Shown piece after piece: positions 34,031 through 43,504 of a DNA stretch of 64,000 nucleotides. The stretch comes from Corynebacterium pilosum DSM 20521 = CIP 103422 (GTDB taxonomy: Bacteria > Actinomycetota > Actinomycetes > Mycobacteriales > Mycobacteriaceae), in NCBI RefSeq assembly GCF_000373805.1, contig NZ_KB892461.1:1-64000 (forward strand), in the 5' to 3' direction. Position numbers and translations under genes: made by a program. Within the stretch, counting starts at the first letter, position 1, and each line of letters begins with the position of its first letter. The notes beneath the pieces are model-generated. The model ran no database searches, was not told the DNA's origin, and saw only the letters and a list, made by a program, of their open reading frames with translations.

Positions 34031-35227
34031 CTACCTGCCCAATCGGCCCATAAGCCATTGGGCATCACTAATCACGTGTTGAAAATAGGGCAGAAAATGG
34101 TTCAGCGCTTGGCGCCCAGGAATCCGTGGCATGCGGCGGGTGTGCAGGTCGACACCCCAGGCGTCGGCAAGTTCGACAACGGAGGGATAGGGCACGATGT
34201 CGTCGTTAATGCTGCCCCATAGCCGCACCGGGATCAGTGGCCGGCGGGAGCCCAGCCGGCGTTCATCGAGGATCTCGCTGGTGAGCGAGAGGTCGTCGAG
34301 AAGCTCCGCGAGCGGACGACCGGACTTAGTCCAAGCCGCTGTGGCCTGTCGTGTCACGCGCCTGGCTGCTCCCGAGACGCACACGTCGGCGGCGGCGCCC
34401 AGCAACGCGCGCCCGTGGTCGTTGAGGACAGAGTCAACCTCAGCACGGACCTCGGGGCCCAGGGCTGCCAAACCGGCCACGGCATAGGCGATAACGACGG
34501 TAGCCAGGCCGCCGTCGACATGGTTGAGCGTAGCGACGAGGTCTGCTGGCGGCGCACCCACCACCGCGGCCTGCGGCTGCAGATCAGGCGCGTATTCCGG
34601 CTGCTCAACGAGGGCACCCACTGCCCCACCGCCCTGGGAAAAGCCCCAGAAGCCCAGGTTCTCGTGGCCGACCCCAAGGTGGGTTGCGGCGCGGACGGCG
34701 TCGGCAAGCGCGTGCGAGGCAGCAATGTGGTCGCAGTAGAGCTGCACGTTGTCTTCCGGATCGCGGGGGTAGTCGGTGATAACCACGTGCGCACCAAGGG
34801 CGACGAAATAATTGATCACGGGTTGCTCGTAGGCGGCAATGAAGTCGAAATCCCCGCGAAACTGCAGGCCGACCGTACTGGAAAATGAGGGATCGCAGTG
34901 CGGGGCCACGCCCTGAGTGGAGGGAGCAAAGGCGATGGTCGGGCGAGGGCCTGGGCCGGACCACGGATTATTGGAGCGAAACACCGCGCCCGTGGTGGTC
35001 AGGGTGCGTTTCTCCGTATCGGTGGTGACGTAGTCGATGCGCCACGCGTGCGCGTCGTTCAGCCTGGTACCCAAACCCAGCGCGGGAATCCTCCGCGCGT
35101 TGATCAGCGTGCCGGGGCTATGGCCGATTACCCAGGTGGCGTGGCCGAAGTCGGGGTCGGCGCGCCGACGGTTGCGCGCGAGGTCGACGAGGAAAGGAAT
35201 CAGCGTTCGGGCGAGCACAGCGGCCAT
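34031..35227 (-). CDS. Secretory-lipase-type alpha/beta hydrolase
   Basis: 398 residues of the LIP (secretory lipase) family. The nucleophile motif is GFSQGGG (near residue 185), an Asp in WGSINDDIVPYP fits the acid, and a His in LNHFLPYF may complete the triad. I see no clear signal peptide, only a hydrophobic N-terminus (MAAVLARTLIPFLVDLA), so location is uncertain. ATG 35227 lies 8 bp after the SDR stop, with AGGGG before it; a longer frame would overlap the SDR gene. Confidence 0.82.
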   Translation of the reverse strand: MAAVLARTLIPFLVDLARNRRRADPDFGHATWVIGHSPGTLINARRIPALGLGTRLNDAHAWRIDYVTTDTEKRTLTTTGAVFRSNNPWSGPGPRPTIAFAPSTQGVAPHCDPSFSSTVGLQFRGDFDFIAAYEQPVINYFVALGAHVVITDYPRDPEDNVQLYCDHIAASHALADAVRAATHLGVGHENLGFWGFSQGGGAVGALVEQPEYAPDLQPQAAVVGAPPADLVATLNHVDGGLATVVIAYAVAGLAALGPEVRAEVDSVLNDHGRALLGAAADVCVSGAARRVTRQATAAWTKSGRPLAELLDDLSLTSEILDERRLGSRRPLIPVRLWGSINDDIVPYPSVVELADAWGVDLHTRRMPRIPGRQALNHFLPYFQHVISDAQWLMGRLGR

Positions 35228-35235
35228 GGTAGCCC

Positions 35236-35955
35236 CTAGCGCGGCATGTGGCGCCAGATCGAACGCGGCACCAGCCGCATCACCGCAGCTAAAAGGGCAA
35301 GTTGGCGCGGGATCCACACCGTGCGGGAGCCGGATTTCTCCATGGCGGCCACAACGTGCTCCGCGACGACATCGGGGGTCACCGACATGATCGCAGGCTT
35401 CATCCCCTCCGTCATCGATCCAATAACGAATCCGGGCCGCGCGGTAATCAAGGACAGCTCAGTGCCGTGCAGGCGGTCGGCCAAGCCCTGGCAGAAAGCG
35501 TCGAGGCCCGCCTTCGTAGAGCCGTAGACATAGTTCGCCCGGCGCGCACGCCAGCCCGCGATCGAGGAAAACGCGATGATGTGGCCGCGCGGCATTTCGT
35601 CGGCAAGCACGGTGAGCATGCTGACCTGGGCTGTGTAGTCCACGGTGGCGATGTCCGCGGCGTGGGTTTCGTCATGTTCGGCGCGTTGTTGGTCGCCGAG
35701 GATTCCGAATGCGACGATCGCCGTGGTCGGGGCTGCGTCGCGCACGATCTGTCGGTGCGATGCCAGGTCAGTCGCTTCGAAGGCGACGGTGTGCACATCG
35801 GTGGCGCCAGCTTCGCGCAGGCGCTTATCGACGAGTGCGAGCGCGTCCGGGCGGCGGGCCGCAAGGATGACGTCGCGGCCGGCACAGATGCGTGCTGTGA
35901 TCTCTATGCCGATGTCGCTGGTGCCGCCGAGTAGGAGGATGGGTCCGGAACTCAT
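35236..35955 (-). CDS. Short-chain dehydrogenase/reductase (DprE2-like)
   Basis: 239 residues: Rossmann motif LLGGTSDIGIEI (residues 7-18), NAG-like VAFGILG, and catalytic Tyr/Lys in YVYGSTKAG with Ser in FSSIAG. The overall pattern resembles DprE2, which with DprE1 makes decaprenyl-phospho-arabinose for the cell wall. No dprE1 neighbour is present, so the substrate is uncertain. It is within a tight minus-strand run with the dioxygenase (4-bp overlap) and lipase. A motif copy lies at 35823-35834. Confidence 0.85.
   Translation of the reverse strand: MSSGPILLLGGTSDIGIEITARICAGRDVILAARRPDALALVDKRLREAGATDVHTVAFEATDLASHRQIVRDAAPTTAIVAFGILGDQQRAEHDETHAADIATVDYTAQVSMLTVLADEMPRGHIIAFSSIAGWRARRANYVYGSTKAGLDAFCQGLADRLHGTELSLITARPGFVIGSMTEGMKPAIMSVTPDVVAEHVVAAMEKSGSRTVWIPRQLALLAAVMRLVPRSIWRHMPR
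35823..35834 (+). repeat. Repeated 12-mer motif copy (T form)
   Basis: GCTTATCGACGA, preceded by GC. Antisense in the SDR gene, whose codons read Val-Asp-Lys-Arg. Confidence 0.9.
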
Positions 35956-36743
35956 GCAGGCGAGTCTACGGTAAACCCGGTCATCGATAGGGAGCCCCAG
36001 GTGCGCTTCTTGTTGAACTCTGTCACGTCGGTCTCCCCTAGCCCGGCGGCTGCACCTGCGACATAGGCCAAGGGCAGGAAGTGGTCCGGGGTGGGGACCG
36101 CGCGGGAGTAGGCGGCGTGGTCGGCTAGTGCGTTGAGGCGCTCCGGGTCGGTTTTCATGATGGCGGCGGCGTCCTCGTCGAACTGGTCGGCCCAGTCGAA
36201 GCCGGTATCTCCTGCGTGGCGCTGCACCATGTGCAGGTTGTGCACCACGTTGCCGGAACCGACGATCAGCACGTTCTTCTCCTGCGCGAGGCGGGCTAGC
36301 TTTGTGCCCATCTCTACGTGATGGGCTAAAGGCTTGGTGGCGTCGATGGAGAGCTGAACCACGGGGATGGTCGCGTCGGGGAACATGTGCTTGAGCACGC
36401 TCCAGGTGCCGTGGTCGAGGCCCCAGTTGTAGTCCTGGGCGACCAGGGTGGGCTTAACGATATCGGAGACTAGTTCGGCTACTTCCGGATCGCCGGGAGC
36501 GTTGTATTCCACGGCGTGCAGCTCCGGTGGGAAGCCCCAGAAGTCGTGGATCGTCTTCGGGTCCGTCATGGCGGTGACCCCGGTGCCGCGGGTGTACCAG
36601 TGCGCAGAGACGCTCACGATTGCCCGCGGGGTGCCGTCGGTGCGGATCTGCTCCCCTAGCTGTGCCCACTTCCGGGTGTAGTCGTTGTCTTGGATAGCGT
36701 TCATCGGCGTTCCGTGGCCGACGAAGAGTGCGTGAGTGGTCAT
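35952..36743 (-). CDS. ygiD: YgiD/LigB-type extradiol dioxygenase (4,5-DOPA-type)
   Basis: 263 residues starting [17 protein letters not shown], with the first metal His in GHGTP. Other conserved groups are SVSAHWYTRG, LDHGTWSVLKHMFP and VGSGNVVHNLH. These are the Zn/Fe-binding residues of the LigB/DODA family. The family opens aromatic rings; E. coli YgiD acts on L-DOPA, while the native substrate here is unknown. Start overlaps the following peptidase stop by 4 bp. Confidence 0.9.
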   Translation of the reverse strand: MTTHALFVGHGTPMNAIQDNDYTRKWAQLGEQIRTDGTPRAIVSVSAHWYTRGTGVTAMTDPKTIHDFWGFPPELHAVEYNAPGDPEVAELVSDIVKPTLVAQDYNWGLDHGTWSVLKHMFPDATIPVVQLSIDATKPLAHHVEMGTKLARLAQEKNVLIVGSGNVVHNLHMVQRHAGDTGFDWADQFDEDAAAIMKTDPERLNALADHAAYSRAVPTPDHFLPLAYVAGAAAGLGETDVTEFNKKRTWGSLSMTGFTVDSPA

Positions 36744-37846
36744 CGAAGTTCCTTTGGTTGAAAGTTAAAGGGTTCGCTGCCAGTTGATGTTACAGCAACA
36801 ATGTCTTCGATGCGCATTCCCCAGCTCCCAGGCTTATAAATGCCCGGTTCAATAGAAAACACCATGCCTTCCTCCAGCACCTGCGACGCCCCATCGATAA
36901 TGAACGGCGCCTCATGCCCCGCCAGGCCAATGCCGTGACCCAGCCGGTGCGTAAACCACTCACCGAAGCCTGCTTCCGCAATGATGTCGCGGGCCACTGC
37001 ATCCAACTCACCAGCAGTCATCCCCGGCCGCACTGCTGCCACGGCCGCCTCCTGCGCCTTCAACAGCACCTCATAAGCGCGCGAGGCTTCGTCGTCAAGC
37101 ACAGGCGTGCCGCCCACCACATAGGTCCGCGTGCAGTCCGAGTGGTATCCCGCGCCCAGCGTGCCGCCCAGGTCCACTACGACCAGCTCGCCGTCGACCA
37201 ACGGCCGATCCGAAAAGGAGTGGTGCGGGTTCGACCCATTCGGCCCCGAACCCACGATGATGAAATCCACCACGTCATGCTCCATCAGGATCAGCTTCTC
37301 AATCTGCTCCGCCACCTCGCTTTCCGTCTGGCCCGCCCGCAGCAGCGAGGGCACCTGCGCGTGCACCCGATCAATCGCCGCGCCCGCAAAACGCAACTGC
37401 TCGATCTCAGCGGCGTCCTTGACCATGAACACCTCAGCGAGCGCGTCGGTAGCAAGGACGGTGGCATCGTCGATACGCGACTGCAACGCAAAGACATGGT
37501 CCGCCGTCAGCGAAGACCCAAGCCCCACCGTGCCCGCGCCCAGAGGGGCGACAGCCATCTGGTGCGCATCCTCGCCGTCGCGCCACCCGCGCACCTTAAT
37601 ACCGGGCAGCGTGAGGTCCCCGATATCCGTCATCGGCGCGACCACCTGCGCTGTGCCCTCGGCGGGGATCGTCAGCGCCGTCAGCCGCTCATGCGACGAC
37701 ATCCACGAACCGGTGAAGAACGCGAACTCCGGGCCCGTCCCCACGATCACCCCGGCAAGACCACGATCGCGCGCGGCTTCCTGGGCCGCGGAGATCCGGC
37801 CCGCGTAGGTGGAGGAAGGAAATTCAGAACCAATACGAGTACTCAT
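36740..37846 (-). CDS. M24 aminopeptidase P / Xaa-Pro dipeptidase
   Basis: 368 residues: an N-terminal creatinase domain (about 1-140) and a C-terminal pita-bread domain. The two-metal site residues are seen in [20 protein letters not shown] (Asp, Asp), [12 protein letters not shown] (His) and [13 protein letters not shown] (Glu), with the last Glu in [10 protein letters not shown]. It removes N-terminal residues before proline. It is the first gene of the run pepQ-like - ygiD - SDR - lipase. Divergent from the serine-protease gene, 6 bp apart. Confidence 0.92.
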   Translation of the reverse strand: MSTRIGSEFPSSTYAGRISAAQEAARDRGLAGVIVGTGPEFAFFTGSWMSSHERLTALTIPAEGTAQVVAPMTDIGDLTLPGIKVRGWRDGEDAHQMAVAPLGAGTVGLGSSLTADHVFALQSRIDDATVLATDALAEVFMVKDAAEIEQLRFAGAAIDRVHAQVPSLLRAGQTESEVAEQIEKLILMEHDVVDFIIVGSGPNGSNPHHSFSDRPLVDGELVVVDLGGTLGAGYHSDCTRTYVVGGTPVLDDEASRAYEVLLKAQEAAVAAVRPGMTAGELDAVARDIIAEAGFGEWFTHRLGHGIGLAGHEAPFIIDGASQVLEEGMVFSIEPGIYKPGSWGMRIEDIVAVTSTGSEPFNFQPKELR

Positions 37847-37852
37847 GCCCCC

Positions 37853-38455
37853 ATGCTAGATCCACTACCATGGCCAAGTGTGCTGCCCTCTACACTCGTG
37901 CGGATCACCAACGGCCGAAAATACTGCAGCGGCGTGCTGATCACCCCCACCGAGGTACTCACCTGCGCTCACTTCTTCCGTGACCTGCGCTACCACACCT
38001 ATCTGTGGGTGGCCGGCGTGCGGCGCGTGCCCCGCGAGATCGAAACGATCCCAGGCACAGACCTGGCCATCGTCCACGTGCCGACGATCACCCACGTAGC
38101 CCCCGAGGACATGCCACAGATCGGGCCCACCCCCGCCCCTTTGACGCAGACCGTGACCGTCGGATTCGGCGGTACGGTACGTGGGCGCGGCTCCTTCCGG
38201 ATGCGCCGTGGCCGATTCCTGCTGCGCTCCCCCATCGCCGTGTCCCGCGGCATGGCCACAGTGGTGCGCCCGGCCGGCTTCATCTTCAACTACAACCCGG
38301 CTATCAAGGGTGATTCCGGCGGGCCCGTCTTCGCCGACGGACGAGTGATCGGCGTGCAGTCGCTCATCGTCGACCCGGCCGGGATCAACCTCCACGTGGC
38401 CGCCACCGCGCTGCTGGAACCGCTGGCGGGCAGGTGGCACACACCGCAAGACTAA
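37853..38455 (+). CDS. Trypsin-like serine protease, no obvious signal peptide
   Basis: 200 residues with the chymotrypsin fold. His is in LTCAHFFRD, Asp in PGTDLAIVHV, and Ser in IKGDSGGPVF. The N-terminus MLDPLPWPSVLPSTLVRITNG lacks a recognisable signal peptide, so either the protein is intracellular or the true start or export route is different. There is no Shine-Dalgarno and the gap to the divergent peptidase gene is only 6 bp, so the promoter must lie inside that gene. Its 3' end overlaps helY by 4 bp. Confidence 0.82.
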   Translation: MLDPLPWPSVLPSTLVRITNGRKYCSGVLITPTEVLTCAHFFRDLRYHTYLWVAGVRRVPREIETIPGTDLAIVHVPTITHVAPEDMPQIGPTPAPLTQTVTVGFGGTVRGRGSFRMRRGRFLLRSPIAVSRGMATVVRPAGFIFNYNPAIKGDSGGPVFADGRVIGVQSLIVDPAGINLHVAATALLEPLAGRWHTPQD

Positions 38456-41241
38456 TTGCCGATGGCCACCACACCGCGCTGGATCGCGTCAATCGCGCGC
38501 CGCGCGTTGCGCCGGATGTCATCGGTATAGCCCGTCTTCGCGATCTGCCCCAGCAAATCCACCACCTGGCGGCACCAGCGCACGAAATCACCCGGGGTGA
38601 GTTCCGCACCGCTCTCCGCGGCCGCGGCCAGGCAGTAGCCCAGGGGCGCGCCCGCGGCCCACTGGTGCATCGACAGTGCAAAGCCCGCCTCCGGCTCCTT
38701 CGTCACCGGCAGGTTGTGGCGGCGTTCGTCGGCGATCAGCTCGTCGTAAATGCGCATGGTGTCGTTCATCGCATCCGCCATCCGGTCCGTCGCCGCATCG
38801 GGGCTGCCACCGCTGATCTTCCGGTTTTCAAACACGCATAACGACGAGACACCCGCCAACTCCGCCGGGTCCAACTCATTCCAGATCCCGCGCTTCAAAC
38901 ACTGGGCGACAAAGAGATCGGACACGTTGTGGATCTCCGCCAGGCGGGCGCCCTCGTCGGTGATCTGCGGTTCGCCGTCGACAATCTCCACGTAGTCCAT
39001 CTCCGTCAGCAGCCCGACGATGCGCTCAAAGGTGCGCCCCAGCGAATCGGTGGCCGTGTCCACACGCTTTTCCAGCCGGCTGAGCTTGCGCTTCTCACGC
39101 GCTAACTCGTTGCCCACGCGCGCCAACATTTCGCGGTCCGTGGCCGGCCAGCTATGCACCGGGTGCTCGCGCAGGGCTGCCCGCAGCGCCACCACCTTCT
39201 TATTCGGGCGCGTGCGCGCCTGCTCCTTCAGCTTCTTTGGCCTGCGGAAATGCCCCTTGTGCAGCTGGTCGACGACGCGCCGCGTGTGCTTCCGCGGGCG
39301 TTCAGAAATATGGCGCGGCAGCCTGATCTCCCCGACCACCATCGGAATATTGCGGAATGACGCCGCATCGATCCGCCCCGACCAACCACGCTCCGTAGTG
39401 ATCCACGGCCGCGGATCATCCTGCCGGCCAGCCGGCGCAACCACAGCAGCCAGCTCCGGGCGGCGCTTCGACGGCAGAACAATCACCTCGCCCACCCGCA
39501 AACGGCCAAGAATCTTCTTAATCTCCTCCTGCCGGTCTTCGACAGCCTCCCGCTTGGACTGCTTCTCCGCCTCCGACAATTCGGCGCGCAGCTCCACATA
39601 GTCGATCAACGATTCGGCCAAAGCATCGGTGTTGGGGTCGGTATCGGTGTGAAGGCCCTCGTCGTTAAGTCCGAAGCTCTCGACGTCACGACGCAGCTGC
39701 TCGCGGAGCTTATCGACGCGCACTCGGGCACGCTCAATCTCACGTACCTCGTCCACGACCGACCCGTCCGTCTGGTACTGGGCGAAAGACTTCTCAATCA
39801 GGCGCAGCGAATCCTCGTACCCATTCATGGAAATCAGGTTGACCGCCATGTTGTACCCGGGTGAGAAGGTCGAAATCAGCGGGTACGTACGTGTCGACGC
39901 CAGGCCCGCCACCGCGTGTGGATCCATCGCCGGCGCCCACTGCACCACCGCGTTACCCAACGCGTCGATCCCGCGGCGGCCCGCGCGCCCGGTCAGCTGC
40001 GTGTACTCGCCGGGGGTGAGATCCACGTGCGCCTCACCATTGAACTTGACCAACTTCTCCAGAACGACGGTGCGCGCCGGCATATTAATACCCAGCGCGA
40101 GCGTCTCCGTGGCGAAGACCGCCTTGACTAGACCTTTAACGAAAAGCTCCTCCACGATGTGGCGAAAACCGGGCAGCATTCCCGCGTGGTGGGCAGCGAA
40201 ACCACGCGACCAGACCGACCGCAGCTGACGGAAGTTCAGTACAGCAAGGTCCTCCTCGGGAATGCCCTCGACGCCCTTGTCGACGATCTCCCGGATCTGC
40301 TGCGCTTCCTCCTTCGTGGTCAGCTCCATGCGGGAACGGTGACACTGCGCCAACGCCCCATCGCAGCCGGCGCGCGAGAAGATGAAGGTGATCGCAGGCA
40401 GCATGTCCTGGCCACCCAGAGTACTAATCACTTCAGGCCGGCCGAGGGGCCGGTAGCGGTCCTGGGGCCGGTCTTTGCCGCTGCGGCGACCTTCAGTGCG
40501 GGCGCGGAAGCCGCGGCCTTCCTCAAAGTCGCTGCGGCCCTCGGCGGCAAGGCCCGATTCGAGGCGCTCTATCTTGCGTTCCAGGGTGCGGTTGACGCGC
40601 CCGTCCTCCCCCGGTTCGAACAGCGGATAGAGGTTGCGGCCGACCATCATGTACTGGCTCAGCGGCACCGGGCGGTGTTCGGACACGATCACCCTGGTAT
40701 CCCCGCGCACGGTCGATAGCCAGTTGCCGAACTCCTCCGAGTTGGACACGGTCGCAGACAACCCGATGATCGAGATGGATTCGTCCAGGTTGAGGATGAT
40801 TTCCTCCCACACCGCACCGCGGTCACGGTCTGCGAGGTAGTGGATTTCATCCATGACCACGTGGGTGAGCCGATCCAGCTGCGGTGAGCGGGCATAGATC
40901 ATGTTCCGCAGCACCTCGGTGGTCATGACGACGATCTCGGCAGAACCATTGATCGATACGTCGCCGGTGAGCAAGCCCACGGCATCCTCGCCGTGCTCGT
41001 CGACAAGATCGTGGTACTTCTGGTTGCTCAGCGCCTTGATCGGGGTGGTGTAGAAACACTTCGTGCCCCGTGAGAGCGCTAGGGACACGGCGAACTCGCC
41101 GACAACGGTCTTGCCGGCACCGGTGGGTGCGCAGACCAACACCCCCCGATCCTCCTCGACGGCCTGGCAGCCGGCGATTTGGAAGTCATCGAGGGGGTAT
41201 GGTCGTGAAGCTCTAAACGTGTCCAAGTGGGTAGAGGTCAT
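38452..41241 (-). CDS. helY: Ski2/Mtr4-like DEAD/DEAH RNA helicase HelY
   Basis: 929 residues. Motif I is APTGAGKTVVGEFA, motif II is DEIH in MDEIHYL, motif III is SAT, and motif VI is QLTGRAGRRGID. An insertion of charged residues (about 225-270, EEGRGFRARTEGRRSGKD) and a long C-terminal arch and DSHCT-like end (about 480-929) follow. It resembles RNA helicases that act with 3'-5' exonucleases. It is the first of the helY-tatC-tatA group in this order and lies on the minus strand. Normal length for actinobacterial HelY. Confidence 0.93.
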   Translation of the reverse strand: MTSTHLDTFRASRPYPLDDFQIAGCQAVEEDRGVLVCAPTGAGKTVVGEFAVSLALSRGTKCFYTTPIKALSNQKYHDLVDEHGEDAVGLLTGDVSINGSAEIVVMTTEVLRNMIYARSPQLDRLTHVVMDEIHYLADRDRGAVWEEIILNLDESISIIGLSATVSNSEEFGNWLSTVRGDTRVIVSEHRPVPLSQYMMVGRNLYPLFEPGEDGRVNRTLERKIERLESGLAAEGRSDFEEGRGFRARTEGRRSGKDRPQDRYRPLGRPEVISTLGGQDMLPAITFIFSRAGCDGALAQCHRSRMELTTKEEAQQIREIVDKGVEGIPEEDLAVLNFRQLRSVWSRGFAAHHAGMLPGFRHIVEELFVKGLVKAVFATETLALGINMPARTVVLEKLVKFNGEAHVDLTPGEYTQLTGRAGRRGIDALGNAVVQWAPAMDPHAVAGLASTRTYPLISTFSPGYNMAVNLISMNGYEDSLRLIEKSFAQYQTDGSVVDEVREIERARVRVDKLREQLRRDVESFGLNDEGLHTDTDPNTDALAESLIDYVELRAELSEAEKQSKREAVEDRQEEIKKILGRLRVGEVIVLPSKRRPELAAVVAPAGRQDDPRPWITTERGWSGRIDAASFRNIPMVVGEIRLPRHISERPRKHTRRVVDQLHKGHFRRPKKLKEQARTRPNKKVVALRAALREHPVHSWPATDREMLARVGNELAREKRKLSRLEKRVDTATDSLGRTFERIVGLLTEMDYVEIVDGEPQITDEGARLAEIHNVSDLFVAQCLKRGIWNELDPAELAGVSSLCVFENRKISGGSPDAATDRMADAMNDTMRIYDELIADERRHNLPVTKEPEAGFALSMHQWAAGAPLGYCLAAAAESGAELTPGDFVRWCRQVVDLLGQIAKTGYTDDIRRNARRAIDAIQRGVVAIGN

Positions 41242-41260
41242 GCCACCAGACTAGGTCACG

Positions 41261-42229
41261 TCAGAGGACATCGTCGAAGTCCGAACGCTCAATGTTGTCG
41301 CGTGTCTGCGCAACGTCGCTTGACGACGACACCGGCTCCGCCCGACTGACAGGTGCGGGACGGTGGTTTAGCTCGCTGGTTTCCTCGTCATCCAGGTCCA
41401 TCCACTCTGGGCGTTGTCGCGCCTGGCGCTTGTCGTTCCAGCGGCAGAACTGGAAAGAGAGCTCTACCAGCACACAGATGGATAGGGCAAGGACAATCAT
41501 CGAAAACGGATCTTGGCCCGGTGTCATGAATGCGGCGAAGATGAACACGATGACGATGATCATTCGGCGCTTGTCTTTGACATGCTCATATTCCAAGATG
41601 CCCAGAATATTGAGCATGACGATGATCAGCGGAATTTCGAAACTCACGCCGAAAATCACTGTGAGTCCAAGGACGAAATCATAATATTGCTGACCTGTGA
41701 GCCACGCCTGTTGGAACTCATCACCGATGGTCAGCAGTACTGCCAGACCAACGTCCAAAATGAAGTACGCAAGCAAAGCACCTGCTACGAAGAGAAGCAC
41801 TGCCAGAGTGACGAAGGTGAAAGTGTAGCGTTTTTCCTTCTTGTGCAGGCCAGGCACGATGAACAGCCAGATTTGTGTCAACCAGACCGGCGATGACAAC
41901 ACCAAGCCGGCCAGAGCGCCAACCTTGAGACGAAGCATGAACATCTCAAATGGGCTGGTTGCCAACAGGCGGCATTCCTCCCCGTCATTGAAGCTCACGC
42001 GCATGTCTTCGGGCAGATTACAGTAAGGGCCGCGAATGATTTCGCCGAGCGAAAACATGCCGAATGGCGCGTTTTGATACCAAATGAACCCAATAATCGT
42101 TCCGACCAGCAGGGCGGCAAGCGAAATCATCAAGCGACGCCGGAGCTCGACTAGGTGCTCACGAAGCGCCATCGAGCCGTCGTGGTTCTTTGGCTTTTTC
42201 TTCTTGCTGCGGAACTTCTTCTCAGCCAC
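41261..42229 (-). CDS. tatC: Sec-independent translocase subunit TatC
   Basis: 322 residues with six membrane helices. Conserved features are LREHLVELRRRLMIS (E/R pair of the signal-recognition region), FEMFMLRLKVG and the SPVWLTQIWLFIVPGLHKKE loop. The N-terminal Lys-rich leader and a 60-residue Asp/Glu/Ser-rich tail are extensions. It binds twin-arginine signal peptides. GTG start with AGGATCC upstream. tatA precedes it by 9 bp in the same operon. Confidence 0.95.
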   Translation of the reverse strand: MAEKKFRSKKKKPKNHDGSMALREHLVELRRRLMISLAALLVGTIIGFIWYQNAPFGMFSLGEIIRGPYCNLPEDMRVSFNDGEECRLLATSPFEMFMLRLKVGALAGLVLSSPVWLTQIWLFIVPGLHKKEKRYTFTFVTLAVLLFVAGALLAYFILDVGLAVLLTIGDEFQQAWLTGQQYYDFVLGLTVIFGVSFEIPLIIVMLNILGILEYEHVKDKRRMIIVIVFIFAAFMTPGQDPFSMIVLALSICVLVELSFQFCRWNDKRQARQRPEWMDLDDEETSELNHRPAPVSRAEPVSSSSDVAQTRDNIERSDFDDVL

Positions 42230-42238
42230 GGATCCTGA

Positions 42239-42496
42239 CTACTGGTTCTGCGTGTTCTGTTGCTGCTGCTGTGGCTGATTTTCTGGACGGTCCCAGAAGT
42301 CCTGCTCCTGCTGAGCCTGGGTTATCTGGCCCTGCTGAGGTTGCTCGTTCTCATTCTGAAGTTCCTTGACCTCGGACTTGAAGATGCGTGCGGAACGCCC
42401 CACGGAACGCGCCAGATCCGGCAGCTTCTTTGCACCGAAGAGCAGGAGAATGACGACGAGGATGAGAATGATTTCCATCCAACCAAGGTTCGGCAT
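42239..42496 (-). CDS. tatA: Sec-independent translocase subunit TatA
   Basis: 85 residues: one membrane helix with the hinge FGAKKLPDLARSVGRS (near 20-35), an amphipathic helix and a Gln/Asn-rich tail ending QPQQQQQNTQNQ. It forms the pore of the Tat pathway. Upstream is pafC after a 54-bp gap; tatA follows the pafB-pafC pair as in other Actinobacteria. Confidence 0.95.
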   Translation of the reverse strand: MPNLGWMEIILILVVILLLFGAKKLPDLARSVGRSARIFKSEVKELQNENEQPQQGQITQAQQEQDFWDRPENQPQQQQQNTQNQ

Positions 42497-42550
42497 GGTA
42501 TTAGACCTTTCAAAAATTGAGCTATGCCCTATGAGTTACCAACTTAGCAG

Positions 42551-43504
42551 TTACTCAATGCTGTCCGGTTGATCATAGCGCTTGCGTGCCGAATCCGCTC
42601 GCCGAGCAATCTCCTCCGCCACATCCTGAGGGGAAACCACCTTCACACGGTCAGCTTGGCTGAGTGCGAACCGAACAAGCCACTCTGGTGAGCCAAACGG
42701 CATTGTGGCGGTCCACCACCCACCATCATCCGGCGTGCGGCTCCGCTCCCCGAGTTCGATGTCCCAGTAGTCGATCAGCCACGTGGCATCGGGCGCGATC
42801 AGCAACTCGGCGACCTGCTTATCGGTGAAACCGAAAGGATCCTCCGCGTCGAAACGGCTCCCTTTAGCGGCGGAGGGTTCGTCGAGAAGCGATGCGCGGC
42901 GCACCCGATCTAAACGGAACGACTTCTGCTCGCCATCCTCCCAGGCATTCAGGTAGGTGTACCCGTCGCGGTGGAAAAGCTTTTCGGGGCTGACCTGCCT
43001 GGTGCGGGTGGAGTTCGATGACGTTGAGTAGTAGTCGAGTTCTAGCTGGCGTTCGTCGGCAAGTGCCTGACTGATGACGGTGGCAGGTCCCGGATCAGTG
43101 TCGGCGATGGTGTCGGTCACGCCTGGTGCCTTGACGGCAGCGCGGATTTTTGCGGCGGCAGAGGTCACAGCGTCCTGATCGACAAGCCCAGGGATCGTCT
43201 CAAGTGTCTCCAGGGTGAGCAGCAGCGCGTTGGCCTCCGTGGGAGTCAAGCGCAGAGGCTTGTCGAGGCCTTGGTCGTCGATGAGGGTGACCCGCCTCCA
43301 GTCCGCGACGAGGTCGATCATCTCGCCGGGCCCCTTGCCCACGCCCGAAACGTGCAGGCGGTTGAGCGCATCCATGACGTGCTGCGGGCTGAGGTTGAGG
43401 TCGCGAGCAATCTCCATCACCGTCGCCTCAGGATGCTGCCGCAGATACGGCACGAGGTTCAGCGATCGGACCAGATCAGTGATCTTTTCGGGACTATCCT
43501 TCAT
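42551..43504 (-). CDS. pafC: WYL-domain regulator PafC
   Basis: 317 residues: a winged-helix N-terminal part (about 1-75; LVPYLRQHPEATVMEIARDL, LSPQHVMDALNRL) and a WYL domain (about 140-260; QLELDYYSTSSNSTRTRQVS, YLNAWEDGEQKSFRLDRVR). The PafB-PafC heterodimer activates the RecA/LexA-independent DNA-damage response in mycobacteria, sensing single-stranded DNA. The start overlaps the pafB stop by 11 bp, which ensures co-translation. Confidence 0.93.
   Translation of the reverse strand: MKDSPEKITDLVRSLNLVPYLRQHPEATVMEIARDLNLSPQHVMDALNRLHVSGVGKGPGEMIDLVADWRRVTLIDDQGLDKPLRLTPTEANALLLTLETLETIPGLVDQDAVTSAAAKIRAAVKAPGVTDTIADTDPGPATVISQALADERQLELDYYSTSSNSTRTRQVSPEKLFHRDGYTYLNAWEDGEQKSFRLDRVRRASLLDEPSAAKGSRFDAEDPFGFTDKQVAELLIAPDATWLIDYWDIELGERSRTPDDGGWWTATMPFGSPEWLVRFALSQADRVKVVSPQDVAEEIARRADSARKRYDQPDSIE

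Noticed and set aside
36914-37852. Long plus-strand open frame leading into the serine-protease gene
   Set aside because: It is antisense to the well-supported aminopeptidase gene; family similarity starts only after ATG 37853.
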